Source of the DNA: Batkoa obscura
Lineage: Eukaryota; Entomophthoromycota; Entomophthoromycetes; Entomophthorales; Batkoaceae
Assembly (NCBI GenBank): GCA_030770535.1
Contig: JASVEC010000044.1
Location: 62,001 to 126,000, forward strand
Direction: 5' to 3'
Length of the DNA stretch: 64,000 nt
Shown here: one piece after another, positions 54,877 through 64,000 of the stretch
Position numbering within the stretch: position 1 is the stretch's first letter
Layout: the number at the start of each line of letters is the position of its first letter
Made by a program: the position numbers and the translations under genes
The notes under the pieces: generated by a model
Database searches by the model: none
What the model was told of the DNA's origin: nothing
The model's input: the letters and a program-made list of their open reading frames with translations, nothing else

Positions 54877-55779
54877 TGTTGATATTACACTTTCAAAGTG
54901 TATAGATGTTGAGCCGATTATGTATATTAGATAATTTTATTTTTACTTTCAAAAGTAAAAATTACTTTAAATAGAGTGTTAAATGAAAAAAAGTAATATT
55001 AATGATTTATAGTTTATATATTTTGTCTACTGTACTGATTCATAATCGGGAGGTTCCTTCAATTTATTACTTCACTATAAATAAATATAGTTCCCCTGCT
55101 TCCATTCTACTTCTTTATAATTTAAGTGCCCAACTTATTTTTAGTTGTTATTAATCCCTCATTAATAATTGTCTTCCAATAATGTACCTTAAATATTAAA
55201 TTTAGCCACTTTTATTGAACAATTGAATTTATCCACAAGTTTAAATGAGCTAATTTTCTTCAAACAAATCCGCACAATCCACAATTAATATATCTACCCT
55301 AAATTGATTATGAAGTCAATATTTTATTGAAGATGCGTTACCTTAATATATTTTTATTTTATTTCTTATTAATGATTCCCTGATATTTGGTGCTATTCTT
55401 TTCATACGTTGGAAGTTATAATTCCAATCCTAATTTTTATTTGTAGCTATGAACTTTTTTAAATTAATTTATCAAAACAACAACTAGTAAGATAGTCTTT
55501 GAGCCGTTAAATGATCAAGAATAAAAACCTTAAGCATTGAGCTTTAAAAATAATCCCAGGTAGTTTCAAAAATTACAAATATCAAATTTTAATAAGATAA
55601 CAAAAGGAGTTTAATTAAATATTACAATACAAGAGGGTGCATTTTATTTTTGTTTATAGTTGATCTTTATTACTATTATGCCTATAAAATAAAAATAACT
55701 ATATAAGTAGCATTAATCTTTTAAAAATAAATAATGATTGAGATGAATAATGGGTTAAGGAAAGAAATAATCCGAGAGG
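54877..55779. other. Intergenic upstream of tyrosinase, two palindromes
   Basis: Two related palindromes lie close to the tyrosinase start: 54887-54901 (ACACTTTCAAAGTGT) and 54941-54960 (TTTTACTTT, two bases, AAAGTAAAA). Otherwise nothing was seen. Confidence 0.5.
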
Positions 55780-56397
55780 TTATAACATTATACTATCTTT
55801 TTCGAAGATAGAAGCATAACGTTTACTTCTTTTAGTTTCTTCAATAGGAGAGAATGAGAGATCAAATATAATAGATGGCTCAAACATCACTTTTATTTCA
55901 TCTTCATCACCCTTATTGGCGAATACTAAGTCAACATTATCATCGTTGAATTTATTTTCATCAACCTCACTAAGTTTTTCTTTCAACGGAAGGGCTTTAC
56001 AAATATGCCAAGAAGCTATTAGCTTAAATTTTAAAAAGTGAACACCAGTAATAAATTCTTTTTGAAATTTCAATCTTGATAATATATCCTTTTCTATGTA
56101 ACAAATCAATAGCTGTTGCAATCCTAATAGTAGAGAAAGATGATATCTTAACTGAAATAAATATTCTTTTTTGTATAGATCATATTTGCTTTTAAATTCA
56201 CATTTTTTTTTCATTTGAATTACTTTGATTTCATGTACTTTTAACAAATTTATTATTTCATTTAGACCAGTACTCACTTTGCCTATCCCACTATTAAGCT
56301 TATTGTTTTCAATATCCGATTTCATATATTGAATTTTAGTTTCAAGTTTCTGTAATAGCTCAAAGGTTCCGTTTTTCTTGTAAAATATTGATATCAT
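55780..56397 (-). CDS. Orphan helical protein with EPSIIFDLSF motif
   Basis: Single exon, 205 aa. No known family. Two helical blocks (LLQKLETKIQYMKSDIEN; LFQLRYHLSLLLGLQQLLICY) and a basic helix (LSRLKFQKEFI) lead to the short conserved-looking motif EPSIIFDLSF at residues 175-184, then a Lys/Arg/Ser tail. The neighbour at 57781-58341 shares the order YDL, HLSLL/QLSLL, SRLKFQ/FKKIKF, LPLK and EPSILFEMSF. So the two are paralogues of an apparently lineage-specific family. No signal peptide or membrane segment; function unknown. Confidence 0.7.
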   Translation of the reverse strand: MISIFYKKNGTFELLQKLETKIQYMKSDIENNKLNSGIGKVSTGLNEIINLLKVHEIKVIQMKKKCEFKSKYDLYKKEYLFQLRYHLSLLLGLQQLLICYIEKDILSRLKFQKEFITGVHFLKFKLIASWHICKALPLKEKLSEVDENKFNDDNVDLVFANKGDEDEIKVMFEPSIIFDLSFSPIEETKRSKRYASIFEKDSIML

Positions 56398-57780
56398 GTT
56401 TTGAATATTGTATAATTATATACTTTTTTCTTTTCTTTTATTTATATATTTTTTTTCTAGAACAAAATTCAAGCTTTTTTAATTAATTATAAATCTTGGC
56501 TAAAATCAAATCATTTTGATAAAAAATTGTCGTTTAAGCTGTTGAGTTTATTAATTATAACATTACATTGATTATTTCACTTTTGTTCCCAATATGAGTC
56601 TTTTTTTTGTAAGTTCATTGTAATTCAATTCCATTTGGATACTATTTTACTACTATATCGTTACTGCTTCATATAAAACTCAAGGCATGATAACATGTTT
56701 CTGTTTCGATGTTCGATTAGTATTTCAAAATTTTTATATTGCAGGAAAAATGAAGTAGTGAAGTGAAAAAAGATATTCATATCTTATATTTGAATATTAC
56801 ACAGTTTTTGTTGTAACAAATACTAAAGCTGGTACATGATCAATTAATTATTCAGGCTGGATAGATTCTTTTTTATTATATTTTTAATTATATTAAGTTT
56901 TATAGATAAAAATTTTGAATTTCATTTTAGACTTATTACCACTTATTTCCACATATATAAAAACTGCTTAAACTGGTATTGATAATTCGGATAGATCTAT
57001 TTATACACAACTTGTATTTTAGATATTATGCATTCCAGTATTGTACTTTTCTATTTTTATAAAGTGAGTATTTTAATGTTTTATGATATCACTTGTGATT
57101 TATTATAATAGGATTTATAATATTTAATATAGGTTTATACTAATATAAAGGCATACATATATAACTATTATTATATACTATATAACTTTTATATATTATG
57201 ACTACCTTTTATACATTCAAGAACTATTTAAGTATATGATTTAGTTACTATTTTGACATAAATAACATCGATGCTTATAATACTCTTTGGTTATAATTTT
57301 AAGATTAATTGATTCAAACAAGCTTTATATGACGAATAGCCTATATTAAACTTGTTTAATATATCTATAATATAATACCATTTTTTTCAATAGTAATTAT
57401 AAATCAAAATAAAACTAGTAAATGACATATACTATTATTTTCTCGGAATTCTTAAGTCACTTTTAGATATCAATAAATTATGGTGTAGATTTATTTTTAA
57501 ATAATCAAAGTTCGATTTATTAAAGATTTATTATTTCATTAAGAACAATAAATTCAATGACAAAAAGTAAAAGTTAATAATAAAACAAACATATATGTTT
57601 AATAAAATCATTTCTTCAACTAAGCACCATAGATTTTCATTAATTTTTTAAAATAAATCCAAAAGCCAAGTAATTAATAGATAGGAGATAGGAGATAGGA
57701 TTAAGGAAGATACAGTTATAAGTTTAAATTTTTATTAAATAATTAACAATAAAGAGAGAGGAATGTAAAGAAATATTTGA
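56398..57780. other. Intergenic, no feature seen
   Basis: 1.4 kb of A/T-rich spacer between the two orphan paralogues. GATAGGA is repeated three times near 57680-57702. Confidence 0.5.
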
Positions 57781-58341
57781 TTATTCCGTTAGAAAAGGAT
57801 TAGTTGAAAAATGATGAACATGAGGCTCATTTAAGGATAAACAATCTGTTTCAAAGGACATTTCAAATAGAATGGAGGGTTCTATATTACATTTATCGTT
57901 ACACTTAATACCCGCAGTATTTTCACTATTGACAATTTGTTTAAGTGGTAATAATTTAAGATTATTTAGCCCATTCATTACTTTTAAAGACAGTTTCCTC
58001 AATACTAATTTAAACTGAGATAAAAACTTGATTTTTTTAAATAATGAAAGGTGGTTATAATGGATAATATACTGATGAATCACTTTTAATAAACTTAATT
58101 GATCTTTTAGTTTTATTATTAAATTAGAATGTTTTAAATCATAAATAGATTCATACTCATATTTCTCTTTTAATCTTGATAAATATTTATTTTGACATTG
58201 AATTGTATCATTTAATGATTTATATTCCTTTGGTATATTGAAGTGTAGTTGAAACTTAGACTTCAGATTGTTATTCATCTCATAACCTTGATTGTATAAA
58301 TTTTCGATTAGCTTGTAACTATCATATTCTGTATAATTCAT
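57781..58341 (-). CDS. Orphan helical protein with EPSILFEMSF motif
   Basis: Single exon, 186 aa. No known family. It aligns by eye with the protein at 55780-56397: YEYESIYDLKHSNLIIKLKD opposite KCEFKSKYDLYKKEYLFQLR, then QLSLLKVIHQYIIHY, FKKIKFLSQF, LPLKQIV, and EPSILFEMSF at residues 155-164. The N-terminus is Tyr/Asn-rich and the final 20 residues contain PHVHHFSTNPF. It is probably a cytosolic or nuclear all-helical protein; function unknown. Confidence 0.7.
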   Translation of the reverse strand: MNYTEYDSYKLIENLYNQGYEMNNNLKSKFQLHFNIPKEYKSLNDTIQCQNKYLSRLKEKYEYESIYDLKHSNLIIKLKDQLSLLKVIHQYIIHYNHLSLFKKIKFLSQFKLVLRKLSLKVMNGLNNLKLLPLKQIVNSENTAGIKCNDKCNIEPSILFEMSFETDCLSLNEPHVHHFSTNPFLTE

Positions 58342-59426
58342 TTTGAAGAATTTTAATTCTATAAAATTACTTTGCCATGGATTTATATACTTATTATAAT
58401 GTTCATTATTTGTGAATTATCTTTTATAACATTTGTTCTTTATTATAAATGTAGTAAACAAGTTAATGAATTTCTTGGCTATCAGGTAAGAAATATTGAG
58501 TTTTTTTAATAAAAGTTACTAAATTTATTTTATATCAAATCTTAGGCTAATGAATTCAATAGATTAATCACAAATCCAAATGAATAAGAACATAGTTTTT
58601 ATTCATTTATTAGCTGTACCAATTTTAATTAACCTTATCATCTATAATATTACGAACCTGTGGGTTTATGGAGTTTCTTTATGATATATCTATTTTTATT
58701 AACTGATTTCTATTAAAATAGTGTTTACATGATACCAAGTTATATATAGATCAAAGGTATTAAAAATATTGAATAAAATTTAAAATCACATTGTTACAAT
58801 AAAAATAAAAACTAGTATTTAACGTGTGGAGATTGATATTTTTAAATTTTTAAGAATTCAAGCTCACAGCTGATTCTTAAAAAAGAAATTAAAATAGATA
58901 AATACTAGATATTAAATAATAAAAATTAACGTTACAGTTAAAACTTTAAAGAATGAAATTTTACTTAATATTTTTCTATATTATATTATAATATTAAATT
59001 GAGATTTTAGTTTTATATTTGTACCTTTCTTTTATAGCAAATAGATAAGAAATCATTACATTCAACTTTTACCAATCCCAATCAGTATGAACTCTACTAA
59101 AATTTCAATGTTGCTTAAGTAATGGATTAATTTTCAATATCAATGATATTTGGTGACGTTACTCCAATTAATATATAAACCAGAGATTGGGTAGGAAAAT
59201 GAATTTAATTTTAATAAAATACTAGTATTTTTTACTGCATTGGTTATTCTTATTTATATTACTTTAATTAAGGACCTAATAATGACTTTTAATCGAAACT
59301 AAAAATCGAGTTTATGGATTTTACTGTTATATACTTTCAAAACTCATGTTTTACATAAAAATAATAATATACAATATCAATAAAAAAAGATTATAAATAT
59401 TGAAATCAATACCACTTCAGTACTAT
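58342..59426. other. Intergenic, no feature seen
   Basis: About 1.1 kb, A/T-rich, with no element copy or relic recognised. Confidence 0.5.
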
Positions 59427-60419
59427 TTATTGACAATAAGATCTACCATTACTTTGTTTACAAGTTGTACCTGGTGGACAATCATATGGATAAGCAAATT
59501 GAGTATTAGCACAAACACCTACTTTTTGGGGACTAAAGCAAATCGTTTCTCCAGGTTGAGTACATGAGCCTTTTGGATAGCTATTATCACTTGGAACGCC
59601 TGGGCTACCTTGTCCTTGTCCTGGGTTACCTTGTCCTTGTCCTGGATTACCTTGTCCTTGTCCTGGGTTACCAGATCCACTAGAATATTGGCGAATCCAA
59701 GAAGCAAAATTCGAAATTCTAGTGAAAGCAGCAGAAGGAGCATTACAACCTTCAGTACCATAAGAAACCAAACCGACAATAGTTCTTAAATCACTACTAA
59801 CTACAGGGGAACCAGAATCACCTTGACAAGCAGAAGAACCATTTTGTACACCAGTGGCACAGAAATGAGTTCTTTCATTTAAAGGCGCTACATTACGAGA
59901 ACATACTTGAGGATCTAATACTTTCATATTTAATTCTTTTAATACATCACTACTTTGTCCAAAAGATTGAGTACGTCCCCAACCAGTGACTAATACTTGA
60001 TTATTGATTTGGGCTGAGTTATTGGTATCAAGAGTTAAAAAGGAATTAATATTATGACTTGGATTAATTTTTAAAATAGCAATGTCATTATCCAAATTTT
60101 GACGATTAAATTGAGGATGAGTAATTACTTGAGTTACTCTCAATTGTTCTCCACGCTCACTACGAATGTTATGAATGTTGCCACGTACGTTATAAGAGCC
60201 TGGATTGTTTCCTGCAATACAATGAGCAGCCGTAAGTACCGTATCTTTTGCAATTAAAGAACCACCACACATGTTACTGTTATTGATAATAATATGAACC
60301 ATATAATTATATTTTCCTCTTTGGGCTACACTGCCACCAATGATTCGACTACTAGGTTCATCATTATCTTGGGCAGAGATAAGCGCAAATAGAGTAATAA
60401 ATGGAATGATGAAACGCAT
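59427..60419 (-). CDS. Secreted S1A serine protease with CBM19-like tail
   Basis: Chymotrypsin-fold protease, secreted as a zymogen. Single exon, 330 aa. Signal peptide residues 1-16, propeptide to R25, activation at R25|IIGG. Catalytic triad H66 (TAAHC), D112 (NDIAIL) and S202 (GDSGSP). The specificity position equivalent to chymotrypsin Ser189 is S196, not Asp, so the site looks chymotrypsin-like although the overall sequence is trypsin-like. A Gly/Gln/Pro linker (about 249-272, repeats of GQGQGNP) leads to a six-cysteine module (C286, C294, C303, C314, C320, C329) with CPPGTTC, resembling the CBM19 chitin-binding module of fungal chitinases. The likely role is degradation of proteins in chitin-rich material such as arthropod cuticle or fungal wall; this is an inference. 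Confidence 0.93.
   Translation of the reverse strand: MRFIIPFITLFALISAQDNDEPSSRIIGGSVAQRGKYNYMVHIIINNSNMCGGSLIAKDTVLTAAHCIAGNNPGSYNVRGNIHNIRSERGEQLRVTQVITHPQFNRQNLDNDIAILKINPSHNINSFLTLDTNNSAQINNQVLVTGWGRTQSFGQSSDVLKELNMKVLDPQVCSRNVAPLNERTHFCATGVQNGSSACQGDSGSPVVSSDLRTIVGLVSYGTEGCNAPSAAFTRISNFASWIRQYSSGSGNPGQGQGNPGQGQGNPGQGQGSPGVPSDNSYPKGSCTQPGETICFSPQKVGVCANTQFAYPYDCPPGTTCKQSNGRSYCQ
59607..59670 (-). repeat. 21-bp coding tandem repeat in the protease linker
   Basis: Three near-identical 21-bp units encode GQGQGNP repeats between the protease and the CBM19-like module. Confidence 0.85.
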
Positions 60420-61584
60420 ATTTTTAATAGAAAATAATTATTTAGTGGTAGTTATCTAAAAGCAATAATAATCAATAGCAATAGCAATTTTTTTTCACAG
60501 AAAAAAAAAGAAATGTAAATGATTTTTTAATAATTGTTGGGTGTAAATTGGAAGTTTATATACCTTTTTTTATACCTAATGTCAAATTTATTTAATGTTT
60601 TTATTCTTATTAGTACCTTGGTATTAATATTAGATACCTCACTCAAAATCCCTTTTTATAAAAAAAATTTTAACCCATTCTTTAGCAACTACCCCACCAA
60701 AATTAATTAGTATTTATTCTTTTAAAAATATTTATAAAATTAAGCGTCGTGATTAAAAAGTACCTAATTTTACAAATTTTGGGTCCTCAAAGTCCTTGAA
60801 ATATTAAAATTAAGTCAATGATTATTATTTTATATTATTCCATTTAAAACTAGTATTTATTGAATCTGTTTTAATAAAAAAGATATTAAATAACAAGCGC
60901 AATTTTATTACTATTAAATAGTAGCGCAATTTATTTCTATATTCAGTATTAACTTCAGTATTAACTTCAAACATCCCAAATCCGAATTTCCCAAGAAATT
61001 TAGTAATTTAAAAAGGAGATATAAGTTAATAAAAAAAGGGTTTGAAGTATAGATAACTTTAGTGTATCCTTAATTTTTAACTAAGTATATGCTACTGAGA
61101 TGCAATTGTCGTTATGGTTCAATACTTTTAAAATAGTTAAAGGAGTATTAAATAAAATAAGCTATTAATAATATCAATAATATAGTTTAGCATTAAATGT
61201 TTTATTTCTTTTTTTTGAAAGTATTATTTTAATATCATTATTCTGGTATAATTCGGTAACTCAATATATTAATTTTAACTTGAAATAAAAAAGCCTTATT
61301 TAATAGGATTAAAAAATCCTTCTTGAAAGTTTATTTAGGTTTATGATTAAAAATTTTTTTAAAAAATTGATTAAAATATCTCTAAAAAATCAATATAATA
61401 ATATAATAATAATAATATAATAAAATCTTATTAAATTTGTTACTAATAATAAAAAATCAATGAAAACATTTCATTATCTTATCTTTCAATCCTTTTTTAG
61501 AAAACTTTATTTAGATTCACACTTAAAAAAGGACTATTTTACCAACTATTCTATAATCTACTCTTATTATGACCTATACTCAAC
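60420..61584. other. Intergenic, no feature seen
   Basis: 1.16 kb spacer, A/T-rich with homopolymers near 60490-60510; no gene or element recognised. Confidence 0.5.
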
Positions 61585-63109
<1,525 letters not shown>

Positions 63110-63485
63110 AGCGTTACTTCTATCTTTGTCTATGAGGATCTGTTGTTATCGGTGGATAGTTAAAGAGTTGTTACTTTTGGTTTTATTTTTTTTATTCTTT
63201 AACTTAAAAATTAAGTGTTTTATTGGTTAATATATAATTAGAGATTAATTTATAGAATGCTCTAATTTGCTTCAATATTTTGTTTATTTTCAGACTACAC
63301 AAAATTTGAAAATGAATCCTATAAAATTCCTTGAAAACATACTCATCTATTAAACTAATTCATTTCTTCAATATTAAGTAGTCTAATAACTCCATTACTC
63401 CAGAATCTGATCCCAAGTAAAAAACGATTCAAAACCTTATTTCCTTAGAATAAGGGTACTAAAATATCTGTTGATACTAGTTTGA
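63110..63485. other. Intergenic, no feature seen
   Basis: About 375 bp between the QTRT2 start and tRNA-Lys; nothing recognised. Confidence 0.5.
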
Positions 63486-63558
63486 AGCCTAATATGGGGC
63501 TCGAACCCATGACCCTGAGATTAAAAGTCTCATGCTCTACCGACTGAGCTAATCAGGC
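63486..63558 (-). tRNA. tRNA-Lys (UUU), second identical copy
   Basis: Identical over all 73 nt to the tRNA at 52854-52926, opposite strand. The 5' flank AAAAAGAT is also shared. Confidence 0.96.
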
Positions 63559-63612
63559 ATCTTTTTAACTTAGATGCTTTTCTATCAAGTAAATAAAATA
63601 TAAACTGTTTTA

Positions 63613-63891
63613 ATGTTTAAAATAAATGTTTTTATTGTTTTAGTAGCATTATTCTAATATAGTGCAAAGGATGAACAAATAAATCAACCAAAAGTTACTT
63701 TTTATTCAAAATTCAATTTGAATATTGGTAATTTAGAAGAAAATCTATAATCATGTTGGCCTAGTGCAATTGATGCATCAAATATTAATACTATTTATAG
63801 CACTGAAGTTAATTATAACTTATTGTTAAATATTCAAACAAATATGATATTTGGTATAAGACAGCAGTACTCTTTACAAACTAATTGGTAA
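63613..63891 (+). pseudogene. Broken small secreted-protein gene
   Basis: An ATG starts a signal-peptide-like stretch (MFKINVFIVLVALF) followed by ordinary mature-protein sequence (SAKDEQINQPKVTFYSKFNL, NIGNLEENL, CWPSAIDASNINTIY). The frame carries about two internal breaks before its end, so the gene looks dead. No family is recognised. Confidence 0.5.
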
Positions 63892-64000
63892 GGTTGATAT
63901 GCTTTGTAGATGTTATTATATTTAACCTTTTTTAAAAAGGGAAATACAATTAAGTAAAACATTGAGACAACATTAGTAAGCGAGATTCATATCAATATGG

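Noticed and set aside
59519-59779. Alternate frame inside the protease gene with KDKVTQD repeats
   Set aside because: Shadow of the GQGQGNP repeats.

Overview
The window is nuclear DNA from a very AT-rich fungus (roughly three quarters A+T). Short GT-AG introns (about 46-80 nt), the standard genetic code and the gene set (Zn2Cys6 regulator, Gti1/Pac2 WOPR protein, Atg22, Rib7, tricalbin, external NADH dehydrogenase, secreted tyrosinase and S1 protease) all point to a fungus. Retained QTRT2 (queuosine salvage), many lineage-specific proteins and the base composition suggest an early-diverging lineage; an entomophthoralean, Conidiobolus-like fungus is my best guess from memory, not a demonstrated fact.

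Layout. 1-3.9 kb: gene-poor, with five copies of a small foldback element, a decayed 7-TM receptor-like gene and another coding relic. 3.9-24.4 kb: dense housekeeping block: DHRS12-like dehydrogenase, RAD57/XRCC3-like recombinase, CCDC97-like splicing protein, RIB7, a six-C2 tricalbin, an unrecognised nuclear-type protein, an EF-hand external NADH dehydrogenase, an Asn-rich unknown, and ATG22. 25.8-35.1 kb: WOPR regulator, a cluster of membrane-anchored SPRY proteins ending in PPxY (Ssh4/Ear1-like ubiquitin-ligase adaptors; two whole, one decayed) and a Zn2Cys6 regulator. 35-38 kb: a decayed old-yellow-enzyme gene between foldback elements. 38-52 kb: flavodoxin-like quinone reductase, two helical orphans, a small secreted protein, an F-BAR/SH3 protein, tRNA-Ala, a further SPRY-PPxY protein and the intact old-yellow-enzyme gene. 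52.8-64 kb: two identical tRNA-Lys genes, tyrosinase, two related orphans, a serine protease with a CBM19-like tail, QTRT2 and a broken secreted-protein gene at the edge.

Most exon models were joined by hand from the sequence; all multi-exon models except the tricalbin sum to whole codons with no internal stop. Points of most interest: the SPRY-PPxY family, the full-length foldback (MITE-like) family with at least 11 copies, the protease with a chitin-binding-like tail and a non-trypsin specificity residue, a 9-nt micro-exon, overlapping convergent coding ends, and the apparent one-base frame break in the tricalbin. No virus-derived or retroelement sequence, CRISPR array or rRNA was recognised.
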